Source: Chloroflexi bacterium HGW-Chloroflexi-2
GTDB lineage: Bacteria; Chloroflexota; Anaerolineae; Anaerolineales; Anaerolineaceae
Direction: 5' to 3'
DNA: 64,000 nucleotides
NCBI GenBank assembly: GCA_002840735.1
Contig: PHBY01000001.1
Span: 62,001 to 126,000, forward strand
Below the pieces are notes generated by a model. That model worked only from the letters and a program-made list of their open reading frames with translations. It was not told the DNA's origin and made no database searches. Shown one piece after another: positions 35,480-44,028 of this stretch (the stretch's first letter is position 1; each line of letters opens with the position of its first letter). A program made the position numbers and the translations under genes.

Positions 35480-36603
35480 TTTACAATTCCGTCCAATGAT
35501 TTTTTTGCCCGTTCAATCCAGGAATATTTTTCAACATCCACCCTTGCTTGATTGCCAAGTCTGAGCCCGAAAGCAGGGTTATTTTTAATTCGGTTAATTG
35601 AATCAACCCATTGGTTGACGTCATTGTATGGACAAAAAATGGCATTTTTCTCATTCAATACTTCATGTAAGATTGGGAGATCACTGGAGATAATAGGCTT
35701 TCCAGCTGCCATGTACTCGAACATCTTCATCGGGCTGCAAAAATCTACAGAATTTCCGCCACTACTGCCAGCAATACTCATCTCATATGGCATTAACAGA
35801 ACATCACCAGCAGATTGATAGGTCGGAATATATTCATTTCCTACAAACCCTATCAGTCTAATGTTCTTGATCTGATTCTTATTTATATACTCTCTCCACT
35901 GATTAACATCTCCTTCTCTTCCCCCAACCCAGATAAATTGAATTTCAGGTAAATTTTTAGCTATTTCAATCAGTAGATCCATTCCTCTACCTTGATATAG
36001 ATGCCCTGTATAAACAACAGTAAAATGATCATTTATACCAAGATTTTTTTTTATTTCAGCAGATTCAGGTAAATTTAAATAAGGTTCCAGAACAACACCA
36101 TTTGGTGCAATCTGTATTTCTGAATCTTTGAACTTAAATCCGTACTCTTTTTCATACATTTCTTTTAATGCTTTGGTAATACACAAAAAAAGTTTCTTAT
36201 GTTTTGAGAAAATTATGTCTTTATAAATTTTTGGTCCAACTTTTCCTGTCGGCATTCCATGCAATTCAATAATATAAGGTTTCCTAAAAAATCCGGCAAT
36301 ACTTGCTATCTGTGGCATCCAGGTGTGAATCAGGTCATAATTTTTTAAAAAAATATGCAAACCTGAACAAAACGAGAAATCGTATCGACGGAAAACTCTG
36401 TAAGTGGGAATGTATTTTATTGTAAATTTTGTTTGAATTCCAAAAATCTTTGAAATCTCATCCCAATCGGCTGTCTTTTTTCCTGGAACAATTAAAGTAA
36501 CATCATGCCCTAATTGACGATAGGACTGACAAACTTTCATAACCTGTATACTATTGGCAGTAATAGAAGGAACCTGGCTAGTTGTTATAACTGCTATCTG
36601 CAT
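35476..36603 (-). CDS. family 4 glycosyltransferase
   Basis: About 375 residues, GT-B fold. The N-domain begins IAVITTSQVPSITANSIQVM. The donor-binding half has VYTGHLYQGRGMDLLIEIA and KMFEYMAAGKPIISSDLPIL, with the EX7E-like region. An ATG with AAGGTGG upstream is chosen, overlapping the flippase gene by 26 bases. Retaining sugar transfer to a lipid-linked acceptor at the cytoplasmic face is expected; the sugar is unknown. Confidence 0.88.
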   Translation of the reverse strand: MQIAVITTSQVPSITANSIQVMKVCQSYRQLGHDVTLIVPGKKTADWDEISKIFGIQTKFTIKYIPTYRVFRRYDFSFCSGLHIFLKNYDLIHTWMPQIASIAGFFRKPYIIELHGMPTGKVGPKIYKDIIFSKHKKLFLCITKALKEMYEKEYGFKFKDSEIQIAPNGVVLEPYLNLPESAEIKKNLGINDHFTVVYTGHLYQGRGMDLLIEIAKNLPEIQFIWVGGREGDVNQWREYINKNQIKNIRLIGFVGNEYIPTYQSAGDVLLMPYEMSIAGSSGGNSVDFCSPMKMFEYMAAGKPIISSDLPILHEVLNEKNAIFCPYNDVNQWVDSINRIKNNPAFGLRLGNQARVDVEKYSWIERAKKSLDGIVK

Positions 36604-37945
36604 TGACGAACGCCACCTTTTCTTCAAAGGAGATTTTCTTCAAACCCAAGTATACCATTACGCCTATTGAGACGATAAAATATGCGCTTAACAAACCAGC
36701 CTGCATCAAGTAACCAAATTTTGGAATGAGAAAAAACATTAATAATGTTTTTATCCCTCCCACAATTGCCATAATTTTTATTGGAAGGTCTGGCAAATTA
36801 AACGACAATAAAAGGTTTCTATTCCAAAAAAAGACACTGGCAAATCCATATCCGATCATTAATACATAAATATACGGCAATGAAGGAATATATGCACCAT
36901 CTTTTATTAAAGATAATACCCATTCTCCGAAAATCATCAAACCAATAATACAAAGAATTATCCATGCAAAAGCAAGAGTACTGGTTCCCCTAAGCAATCT
37001 TTTCAGATCTTTCCAATGTTTAGCGATAACTTTTTTATTGATCTGCGGATAGGTAACGGTAATAAATTGTGAAACTGGCAAAATCACTGCGTTGATGACA
37101 GCCACACTGAATTTGTAATATCCGGCATATAAAGGACTCAGAAAATATCCCACCCATAACACTTCACTATCACGAATGACCAAATTGAGCGTACTGCTAA
37201 TATTGGTACTGAACGCAAATTTCATTAAACCTTCTTTGTTATCTAACTCACCTAAACTTGCCTTCCACCAATTCTTACCAATTAAATCTCTCAAAGTAAT
37301 CATTCCAAGTAAGAATATTCCAGAACCATACAGAAATTTTCCTGCTAGATAGGCTAATAGTACCTGGATTAAGTCGCCTTTTGTAAAAAATAAAATAACA
37401 ATCCAAATGGCTGTTAATAAACTTTGAAGGAAATTTAAAGTAGCTAGCTTTCTGTATCGATCACCAATTTGAAGAATGGCAGTTGAGGTTTCCGTCATAA
37501 AATTTGCAAGTAAGGCTGTTCCATAAATAATTATCCATCTGGTGATAAGCGGATCCTTGAGTATTACTTTAGCGGCCCATGGCGCTAAAATGATGAGCAA
37601 TAAATACGCAATTAATGATGTTATTATTTCAGCGAGGCCTGCAAACTTGATAACAGCTGCGGCTTTTTTAATTTCCTTTTTATCAAGATACTCTCCGCCA
37701 AATTTGACGACCAATTCTCCCATTCGGAAAGACAATAACCGATTAACATTTGAAGCAAATGATACAACCATTCCCAAGAGCCCATATTCAATTGGCCCTA
37801 AAATGATCGCTGCAAGCATTCCCTGAACAAAGGTTAAGCCCGTACTGGCGGTATTACTGGTAACCATATAACCAGTATTTTTGATGACTTCCCCTAAAGA
37901 TTTATCTTGTTTCCATTCATGGTAAATCTTTAACGGAGACTTCAT
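36578..37945 (-). CDS. polysaccharide flippase (Wzx/MurJ-superfamily)
   Basis: A 455-residue protein with 12-14 spans, opening with GYMVTSNTASTGLTFVQGMLAAIILGPIE-like residues typical of MATE/MVF lipid-linked oligosaccharide flippases. The start chosen overlaps the epimerase stop codon (ATGA). A 43-residue upstream extension is in frame but reads through the epimerase gene and is not supported. It would flip undecaprenyl-linked repeat units, an alternative route to the Wzm/Wzt exporter in the same locus. Confidence 0.85.
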   Translation of the reverse strand: MKSPLKIYHEWKQDKSLGEVIKNTGYMVTSNTASTGLTFVQGMLAAIILGPIEYGLLGMVVSFASNVNRLLSFRMGELVVKFGGEYLDKKEIKKAAAVIKFAGLAEIITSLIAYLLLIILAPWAAKVILKDPLITRWIIIYGTALLANFMTETSTAILQIGDRYRKLATLNFLQSLLTAIWIVILFFTKGDLIQVLLAYLAGKFLYGSGIFLLGMITLRDLIGKNWWKASLGELDNKEGLMKFAFSTNISSTLNLVIRDSEVLWVGYFLSPLYAGYYKFSVAVINAVILPVSQFITVTYPQINKKVIAKHWKDLKRLLRGTSTLAFAWIILCIIGLMIFGEWVLSLIKDGAYIPSLPYIYVLMIGYGFASVFFWNRNLLLSFNLPDLPIKIMAIVGGIKTLLMFFLIPKFGYLMQAGLLSAYFIVSIGVMVYLGLKKISFEEKVAFVNADSSYNN

Positions 37946-38922
37946 GGTGTTGCGACCTGACTGACCCAATTCCTTTCTTGAAAATACCAATTGACTAAAT
38001 TCGCAATTCCTTGATCCAAATTTACTTGTGGTTCCCAACTTAGCATCTGTTTGGCTTTTTCGACATTGGCACAATTTTGCATAACATCAGCCTTATGTTG
38101 GTCTATATATTGGATGTTGGCTTTTTTCCCAATCTTATCTTCCATGATTCGAACCAGTTCATTGATAGTGATTACTTCATGTCCTCCAAGATTTATCAAT
38201 TCATAATTCAATTTTTTTAAACCAAGAATTGTCCCACGAGCAATATCATCAATATATGTAAATCCTCTTGCTTGATTCCCGTCGCCAGTAACATAAACGG
38301 GGTGCCCTTCTGCAATCCATTTTGCCAACCGGAACATCACCATATCAGGTCTTCCTGCAGGACCATAAACAGTGAAGTATCGAAATACTGTCGTATCGAT
38401 TCCATAAAGGTAGTGATAGGAATGACATAACGCTTCTGCACCTTTTTTACTGGCGGCATAAGGTTGTAATGGATGGTCACTCTCGGCAGATTCCGGCGTA
38501 GGTAAAGGAGGATTCTCTCCATATAGACTTGATGTGGATGCTAAAATATATTTTTTTATCTTCAAGTGTCTGGCAATTTCTAATAAATTTAAATTTCCAA
38601 CAACATTTGTATTTACATATACCCAGGGATTTTCAACCGATTGGCGTACACCTGCACGAGCTGCAAGATTAATAATCGCATCAATTGGATTTTCTAGTTG
38701 ATGGATCCAATCTCTGAGATCTTCATACTCGCTGATATCGAGTTGTTGAAAATGAAATAAATCGTTTTGTTTTAATTGATTTAATCGCCAGAGTTTTACT
38801 CGTACATCATAGGCATCATTCAAATTATCAAGGCCAAACACAACATGACCATCCGCCATTAAAAGTTCAGAAACCCTTTGACCAATGAACCCTGCAGCAC
38901 CCGTGACAAGATAATTAGCCAT
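37942..38922 (-). CDS. NAD-dependent nucleotide-sugar epimerase (UDP-glucuronate/glucose 4-epimerase-like)
   Basis: A 326-residue extended SDR. NAD motif TGAAGFIGQRVSE, catalytic SSLYGENPPLP and YAASKKGAEAL (YxxxK), and FRYFTVYGPAGRPDM, the hallmark of the UDP-glucuronate and UDP-hexose 4-epimerase group. It overlaps the sugar dehydrogenase gene by one base, so a pathway UDP-sugar to uronic acid to epimerised uronic acid is plausible. The substrate is not proven. Confidence 0.88.
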   Translation of the reverse strand: MANYLVTGAAGFIGQRVSELLMADGHVVFGLDNLNDAYDVRVKLWRLNQLKQNDLFHFQQLDISEYEDLRDWIHQLENPIDAIINLAARAGVRQSVENPWVYVNTNVVGNLNLLEIARHLKIKKYILASTSSLYGENPPLPTPESAESDHPLQPYAASKKGAEALCHSYHYLYGIDTTVFRYFTVYGPAGRPDMVMFRLAKWIAEGHPVYVTGDGNQARGFTYIDDIARGTILGLKKLNYELINLGGHEVITINELVRIMEDKIGKKANIQYIDQHKADVMQNCANVEKAKQMLSWEPQVNLDQGIANLVNWYFQERNWVSQVATP

Positions 38923-40238
38923 TATAGTCTTACAACCTTTGGGCTCTTTCGACCAATTTCTCCCAATGCATTTCTGGAATCTACGATCAGTTGGGATTTT
39001 TCGAGGATTTCATCATAATCATAGACCTTATGATTGGTGACAATAACGACACAATCAGCTTTCTCGATTCCTTCGTTGAGATCCTGGATTGATTCCATCT
39101 CCCAATCTTCATGGTTGATATGGTGCACATAAGGATCATGGAAACTAATTTTTGCACCTTTTTGCTCCAGAAGGTGAATCACATCCAGAGCAGGTGATTC
39201 ACGCACATCATCAATATCAGGTTTGTAAGCAGCACCTAAAACAAGAATATCACTACCTCTGACTGGTTTACCAACGTCGTTTAAAGCATCCTGAACTTTG
39301 CCAACCACAAATCTGGGCATATTGGTATTAATTTCTGAAGCAAGTTCAATAAATCTCGCATTATAGTTTAACGATTTTAATTTCCAGGATAAATACAAAG
39401 GATCGATCGGAATACAATGTCCGCCCAATCCTGGCCCTGGGGTAAATTTCATGAAGCCAAACGGTTTGGTCGCTGCAGCTTCAATTACTTCCCAAACATC
39501 AACCTTTAATCGGTCACACATAATAGCCAATTCATTTACCAGACCGATATTTATCATTCGGAATGTGTTTTCCAGGAGTTTTGCCATTTCTGCAACTTCA
39601 GTGGAAGTAACAGGAACAACTTTTTCCAGAGCTTGCGCATACCATTTTGCTGAAACTTCAGAACAATCTTCAGTAATACCACCGATTACTTTGGGAGTAT
39701 TTATGGTTGTCCAATCCTTACGTCCAGGATCAACTCGCTCGGGAGAAAAAGCAAGGAAGAAATCTTCGCCCACTTTATAATCGCAACATTCCAATAATCT
39801 GGGCAAAACCATCTCTCGCGTAGTGCCTGGGTAAGTGCTGGATTCTAAAACCACTACCATCCCAGAATGCATATATTGGGACAAAGATTCTGTTGCAGAG
39901 ATGATAAAGGATAAATCAGGATCGCCAGTCTTTCTTAATGGGGTCGGAACACAAATCGATACTGCATCCATTTCTCGAATCACCGAAAAATCCGAGGTTG
40001 CATGCAACCTGTTTTCGTCAATCAATTTCTTTACTTGTTCGGTTGGTACGTCAATAATATAACTTTCGCCCTTATTTAGGAGATCAACTTTTTCTTGAAT
40101 CGGATCAATTCCAGTGACATCGAAACCAGCCTCAGCAAATACAACAGCTAAAGGCAGACCAACGTAACCCATACCAAGAATGGCGATTTTTGCATCTTTT
40201 TTATCAAATTTTTCAATCAATTTTTGTTTGGTGTTCAT
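38922..40238 (-). CDS. nucleotide-sugar dehydrogenase (UDP-GlcNAc/UDP-Glc 6-dehydrogenase family)
   Basis: A 438-residue dehydrogenase making a uronic acid from a UDP-hexose. NAD motif GMGYVGLPLAVVFAEAGF; the catalytic cysteine is in PGLGGHCIPIDP, with ESSTYPGTT and FSPERVDPG. The order of motifs and length fit WbpA/TuaD. The GGHCIPIDP form is typical of the UDP-N-acetylglucosamine dehydrogenase group. It sits upstream of the epimerase. A GAGGG ribosome site precedes the ATG, 17 bases after the uracil-DNA glycosylase gene. Confidence 0.92.
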   Translation of the reverse strand: MNTKQKLIEKFDKKDAKIAILGMGYVGLPLAVVFAEAGFDVTGIDPIQEKVDLLNKGESYIIDVPTEQVKKLIDENRLHATSDFSVIREMDAVSICVPTPLRKTGDPDLSFIISATESLSQYMHSGMVVVLESSTYPGTTREMVLPRLLECCDYKVGEDFFLAFSPERVDPGRKDWTTINTPKVIGGITEDCSEVSAKWYAQALEKVVPVTSTEVAEMAKLLENTFRMINIGLVNELAIMCDRLKVDVWEVIEAAATKPFGFMKFTPGPGLGGHCIPIDPLYLSWKLKSLNYNARFIELASEINTNMPRFVVGKVQDALNDVGKPVRGSDILVLGAAYKPDIDDVRESPALDVIHLLEQKGAKISFHDPYVHHINHEDWEMESIQDLNEGIEKADCVVIVTNHKVYDYDEILEKSQLIVDSRNALGEIGRKSPKVVRL

Positions 40239-40255
40239 CTATCCCTCACTGAGTT

Positions 40256-40906
40256 TTAAAATAATGACAATTGTGTTGGTGTGTCTTCATCATCTTTTTT
40301 TTCAACAACAATTGGATTGTACTTTTTAGGATTTACTTCTTTTATTTCACGTTCTGCTTCAACTTGATGGAGATATTTCTTTAGTTTGGAAAAATCATCC
40401 AGTAATATGTTCTTAAGAGCAGGTTGATGTAATGCCGCTGCGGGATGGTACATCGCTACTACATATTTTTGACCAATTTTTCGCATAACTCCATGATTTT
40501 GACTGATTTTTACCTGCCCGAAAAATTTAGCCATCGAAAATCGTCCTAGTGTTACGATGATCTCTGGATTTATTAATTCTATTTGTCGATCCAGGTATTT
40601 CGAACATGCTTCTAATTCTTCTGGTTGTGGATCACGATTTCCTGGTGGACGACATTTTACTACATTCGTGATGAAAACAGTTTCTCTCTTTAATCCCGAA
40701 ACGGATAACAACTCATCCAAAAATTTTCCAGCCTGACCAACGAAAGGTCTTCCTTGTTGGTTTTCATGAAATCCTGGACCTTCCCCTATGAACATGATCC
40801 TGGCATTTTCGGGACCTTCACCAGGAACAGACTTGACTCTTGAATGGTGCAAAGGACAATTTTGACACTTCGAAACAAGCAAAGCAATTTCCGGTAAATT
40901 ATTCAT
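40256..40906 (-). CDS. family 4 uracil-DNA glycosylase
   Basis: A 216-residue UDG family 4 (iron-sulphur) DNA repair enzyme that removes uracil. Cysteines in KCQNCPLH (14, 17) plus two further ones (KCRPP ~84, EACSKY ~100) bind the 4Fe-4S cluster. GEGPGFHENQQGRPFVGQAG is the catalytic loop, and MYHPAAAL holds the conserved histidine. A hydrophilic tail follows. It overlaps rimI by four bases. Confidence 0.93.
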   Translation of the reverse strand: MNNLPEIALLVSKCQNCPLHHSRVKSVPGEGPENARIMFIGEGPGFHENQQGRPFVGQAGKFLDELLSVSGLKRETVFITNVVKCRPPGNRDPQPEELEACSKYLDRQIELINPEIIVTLGRFSMAKFFGQVKISQNHGVMRKIGQKYVVAMYHPAAALHQPALKNILLDDFSKLKKYLHQVEAEREIKEVNPKKYNPIVVEKKDDEDTPTQLSLF

Positions 40907-41436
40907 CGTTCCTGGATCTCCTTGCTGTCATTATCGTAAGTAAATTGACAATCTAAAAGAAACTGATCATAAAAATCACTATTTCTTATGGGAGCACTCA
41001 TTAAAATCGCGGTTTCGTTATTATCACGATAATAATGTTTCCTTTCACCATCAATCGTAAATCCAAACTTTTGATATAAATTGATTGCAGCACTATTGGA
41101 TTGCCTTACTTCTAAAAAAATTTGCGTTATTTTTTCAGAAATTAATTTTTTACAAATAAATGCTAAAAATTGCCGTCCGAATCCCCTGTTTTGATATCCA
41201 GGATGAATGGCAATCGTACCAATGTGAGCCTCGTCTAGAATAATCCAAATGACAGCCAAAGCAACAATTGTGGATTTTTCACCATCCTGGAATTCTCCAA
41301 CCCACAATCTGGCATTTGTGTTTTTCTCAAGTTCATATTGAAAAGCATTTTCTGGCCATGGATTTGGAAATGCTAATTTATCGATAGACTGTACAGTTTC
41401 TAAATCCTCAAGTTCCATTTGTCTAAACAACAGCAT
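40903..41436 (-). CDS. rimI: ribosomal protein alanine acetyltransferase RimI
   Basis: A 177-residue GNAT. The acetyl-CoA loop is AIHPGYQNRGFGRQFL and the C-terminal motif is LEVRQSNSAAINLYQKFGF. Its position next to tsaB and tsaE is the standard RimI location, so N-terminal acetylation of S18 is the likely role. A TTG three bases upstream is an alternative start; a GGGAGA site precedes both. It is homologous to the GNAT at 19192-19626 but longer. Confidence 0.88.
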   Translation of the reverse strand: MLLFRQMELEDLETVQSIDKLAFPNPWPENAFQYELEKNTNARLWVGEFQDGEKSTIVALAVIWIILDEAHIGTIAIHPGYQNRGFGRQFLAFICKKLISEKITQIFLEVRQSNSAAINLYQKFGFTIDGERKHYYRDNNETAILMSAPIRNSDFYDQFLLDCQFTYDNDSKEIQER

Positions 41437-41454
41437 CAAATGAAATCTCCCGAG

Positions 41455-42120
41455 TTAAAGTATTGGATTGGCTATATGAATATATGTGGGCGATAAGAAA
41501 CGGACATCCTCTAATTTTCCTGATTTTAATTTCCGCCATGCTAAATATGCCAGGTAAGAAGGTCTTCTCAGTGATTGTACAGGTGATGCCAGGATAAAAT
41601 TCTTGTTGTTCTTCAGTAAAAAATGCCTATCGTCTGTTAATAATTCTCCACAAAGCATTGTTGGAGATGTGGCTAATTCAGATATTTCATCAATTTTCTT
41701 GATTACAATATCCCCTTCAGGTACCCATCCCTTTGCTTGGTGGTGATATTTTCCGATTGCATATCGGTTACGCCCAGATTGAAGTAAGGCGTACATTGGA
41801 ATATCTCGTAGAGGTTGTGCTGCCACTAATATGTCCAGCGTTGGGATTGCTACAGCTGGAATGTGCAAAGATAATGCCAGACCTTTAACAATCGCAAAAC
41901 CAATTCTTAAAGACGTGAAAGAACCAGGTCCAGCAGCTACAGCGAGGCCTTTTAATTGAGAATAATTGATCCCACATTTTTTGAATAGTTCTTCAATCGC
42001 GGGAGATAATTCAACAGTATGGTGACTTCTTGTCTGCCAGATAATTTCTCCAATCACCTGGGAACCATCAAATAATGCAATTCCTACCGTTTGTGTTGAG
42101 CTATCGATTGCCAATAACAT
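41455..42120 (-). CDS. tsaB: TsaB, tRNA threonylcarbamoyladenosine partner protein
   Basis: A 221-residue ASKHA-fold protein that forms a complex with TsaD and TsaE to make t6A37 of ANN-decoding tRNA. It begins LLAIDSSTQTVGIALFDG, with AAGPGSFTSLRIGFAIVKGLAL in the middle. A shortened C-terminal part without metal-binding histidines separates it from TsaD. A tsaD gene is not in this window. GAGG lies just before the ATG. Confidence 0.94.
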   Translation of the reverse strand: MLLAIDSSTQTVGIALFDGSQVIGEIIWQTRSHHTVELSPAIEELFKKCGINYSQLKGLAVAAGPGSFTSLRIGFAIVKGLALSLHIPAVAIPTLDILVAAQPLRDIPMYALLQSGRNRYAIGKYHHQAKGWVPEGDIVIKKIDEISELATSPTMLCGELLTDDRHFLLKNNKNFILASPVQSLRRPSYLAYLAWRKLKSGKLEDVRFLSPTYIHIANPIL

Positions 42121-42126
42121 TAAACC

Positions 42127-42621
42127 TCAACCTCCAAATGCTTTTTGCCGAAAAGCGGTTAGTAATGACCTGTAACGATCTCCTACCGGCGTGAAAACCA
42201 TTCTTCTTTGAAATTCATCAACCCAGGTTAAATCAATCCAGAGATAGCCTTCTGGTAAAGCACCTTTTATTCGATCAGGCCACTCAATTACTAGAACGCC
42301 TGATAGGAACATGTACTCGATATCTAGGTTGTAAGCATCCTCAGAATTTTCTAATCGGTATGCATCCATGTGATGAAGAATTGTTCCCTCTGGTTTTTTA
42401 TATTGGTTTACAATAACAAATGTTGGACTTGTTACAACATCCAGAGAACCCCAACCTTTTGCAATTCCCTGTGTAAAAGTTGTTTTTCCAGAACCAAGAT
42501 CCCCAGCCAAACAAATAACATCACCAACTAATAAAGCCGAACCGAGACGAGTTCCTAAACGTCGAGTTTGCTCACCACTTTTACTAAAAAATTCCAGGCT
42601 GAATGGATCAAGTATTGGCAT
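42127..42621 (-). CDS. tsaE: TsaE, tRNA threonylcarbamoyladenosine ATPase
   Basis: A 164-residue P-loop ATPase. Walker A CLAGDLGSGKTTFTQGIA, switch-like TSPTFVIVNQY, and HMDAYRL are all family marks. It drives t6A synthesis with TsaB and TsaD. Its start has no ribosome site; instead TATAAT (42629-42634) ends seven bases before the ATG, so a transcript starting almost at the ATG is possible. Confidence 0.93.
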   Translation of the reverse strand: MPILDPFSLEFFSKSGEQTRRLGTRLGSALLVGDVICLAGDLGSGKTTFTQGIAKGWGSLDVVTSPTFVIVNQYKKPEGTILHHMDAYRLENSEDAYNLDIEYMFLSGVLVIEWPDRIKGALPEGYLWIDLTWVDEFQRRMVFTPVGDRYRSLLTAFRQKAFGG

Positions 42622-42628
42622 AAAAATG

Positions 42629-42634
42629 ATTATA
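42629..42634 (-). promoter_or_regulatory. internal -10 element before tsaE
   Basis: TATAAT on the minus strand, seven bases before the tsaE ATG. It fits a transcript with a one-base leader. No good -35 box is visible; the gene can also be read from upstream. Confidence 0.4.
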
Positions 42635-42641
42635 CACTTTT

Positions 42642-43784
42642 CTAGGTTCTATTATCGAGGGTTATGCGTAATTGTTTTTCAAGGGCTTTGGCGATATCTC
42701 TGGATGCATTTGGTTTTGCTAATTGAGTAGATCTTAATGCAACCATTTTCAACTCTTCAGGATGATTGATCCAATTTATTAAACATTCAACTAATTGATC
42801 AGGATTTGGTGCCCAAATTCCTGCTCCTTGATTCGTAACATAACCAACGTTACCATCTTCCTGACCAGGCATCTTGCTGTATAAAATCAAGGGTAATCCC
42901 GCAATAAATGCCTCGCTAATCGTTCCCGGACCAGCTTTTGTAATCAATATATCTGATGCTTGCATAAATTCAGGCATTTCTTTTACAAATGCAAAAATTC
43001 TTGTGGGCATATTCCATTTTTGGTTTTCTAATTTTGTTTTTAATGGTTGGTTTCTTCCTGCAACAATAATCAATTGGATAGGTAAATTTGAGTGGTTAAT
43101 TGCCATGGCATGTCTTTCAAGGTTTCCCATGCCCTCTCCTCCACCCACTAAAAGCACAGTTAATAGATCTTTATCCCAACCAAATCGATCTCTCAACTCT
43201 ATTTTATTCTGTGTTTGATTAACAAATTTTTGTGCGATGGGTTGGCCAATAACCATAATTTTCTCAGTAGGTAATCCGCTTTTTAACGCTTTTTCTTTAG
43301 CGGGGATCGTTGGCACAATGACCAGGTCTGCTCCAGTATGATACCAGGCTGAATGTGTAGAAACCAAGTCTGTAACAACCGTAACAAATCTTATATTATT
43401 GGACAAGCGAGATCGTAATAAAGGGATGTTCACCAATTGATGAACTGAGACAATCAGATCTACCGGGTTTTCTTTTAATAATTGATGTACAGCTCTACGT
43501 AAATACGGCCACATTACATCATAAAAAGCTCTGATTCTACGGGTGCCATCACTAACTTCATATCCTAATTTCCACATTTTTGGATAGCGTGATAAATGTG
43601 GATAAATATCAGGAGCATAATTCAAGGGTAAAGGCGCATATTGACGAAAAATATCAACCATTCTGGTATCAAACTGACCAGGAAATTCTAATTGTATTGC
43701 CTCAATAATAGCTTCTGCTGCACTTCTATGCCCCCCACCCGTATCAGAAAATAGAAACAATATACTTGGTTGTTTATTCATCAT
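42642..43784 (-). CDS. MGDG synthase-type diacylglycerol glycosyltransferase (second copy)
   Basis: A 380-residue GT28/GT-B protein, paralogous to the one at 10656-11882. It begins SILFLFSDTGGGHRSAAEAI, with DLIVSVHQLVN in the acceptor domain and ILITKAGPGTISEAFIAGLP in the donor domain. It is likely to glycosylate diacylglycerol. It overlaps the DUF951 gene by 11 bases and precedes tsaE. Two ATG codons lie together at the start. Confidence 0.82.
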   Translation of the reverse strand: MMNKQPSILFLFSDTGGGHRSAAEAIIEAIQLEFPGQFDTRMVDIFRQYAPLPLNYAPDIYPHLSRYPKMWKLGYEVSDGTRRIRAFYDVMWPYLRRAVHQLLKENPVDLIVSVHQLVNIPLLRSRLSNNIRFVTVVTDLVSTHSAWYHTGADLVIVPTIPAKEKALKSGLPTEKIMVIGQPIAQKFVNQTQNKIELRDRFGWDKDLLTVLLVGGGEGMGNLERHAMAINHSNLPIQLIIVAGRNQPLKTKLENQKWNMPTRIFAFVKEMPEFMQASDILITKAGPGTISEAFIAGLPLILYSKMPGQEDGNVGYVTNQGAGIWAPNPDQLVECLINWINHPEELKMVALRSTQLAKPNASRDIAKALEKQLRITLDNRT

Positions 43785-43983
43785 TGGTTGCTTCGGTCTC
43801 TTTTTTAAGATATGTCTTCATGCGTTTGGCTAATTCCCTTCTGGTAAGCAAAACTTTCCTTCCACATTGGCAGCACACCAAACCGATATCCGCCCCTAAT
43901 CTAACAACTTCCCATTCATAGCTGCCACAGGGATGAGGTTTTCTAAGAATTAACCGATCGTGCAAACGTATTTCTGGTAACAC
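43774..43983 (-). CDS. DUF951 family zinc-binding-like small protein
   Basis: A 69-residue DUF951 protein with RKPHPCGSYEWEVVRLGADI and CCQCGRKVLLTR, the family consensus including three cysteines likely to bind metal. The function is unknown. The start is a GTG with no ribosome site. TATAAT ends seven bases upstream, so the transcript is predicted to start at the GTG itself. The gene leads the minus-strand t6A/rimI/udg cluster. Confidence 0.88.
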   Translation of the reverse strand: MLPEIRLHDRLILRKPHPCGSYEWEVVRLGADIGLVCCQCGRKVLLTRRELAKRMKTYLKKETEATNDE

Positions 43984-43989
43984 GATACG

Positions 43990-44011
43990 ATTATACCACC
44001 CATGATATAAT
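43990..44011. promoter_or_regulatory. back-to-back extended -10 promoters
   Basis: The minus strand has TGGTATAAT (hexamer 43990-43995), the plus strand TGATATAAT (hexamer 44006-44011). Both are consensus extended -10 elements for the divergent DUF951 and site-2 protease genes. The minus start falls on the GTG. Confidence 0.65.
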
Positions 44012-44028
44012 CAAAAATCTAGGTAAAA

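Noticed and set aside
36578-38074. Flippase start 43 codons upstream
   Set aside because: The extension is the other reading frame of the epimerase gene end; the ATGA overlap start is better.
23206-40238. Polysaccharide locus as a recent horizontally acquired island
   Set aside because: No tRNA edge, integrase, repeat or visible composition change marks the borders; AT content is similar to neighbours by eye.
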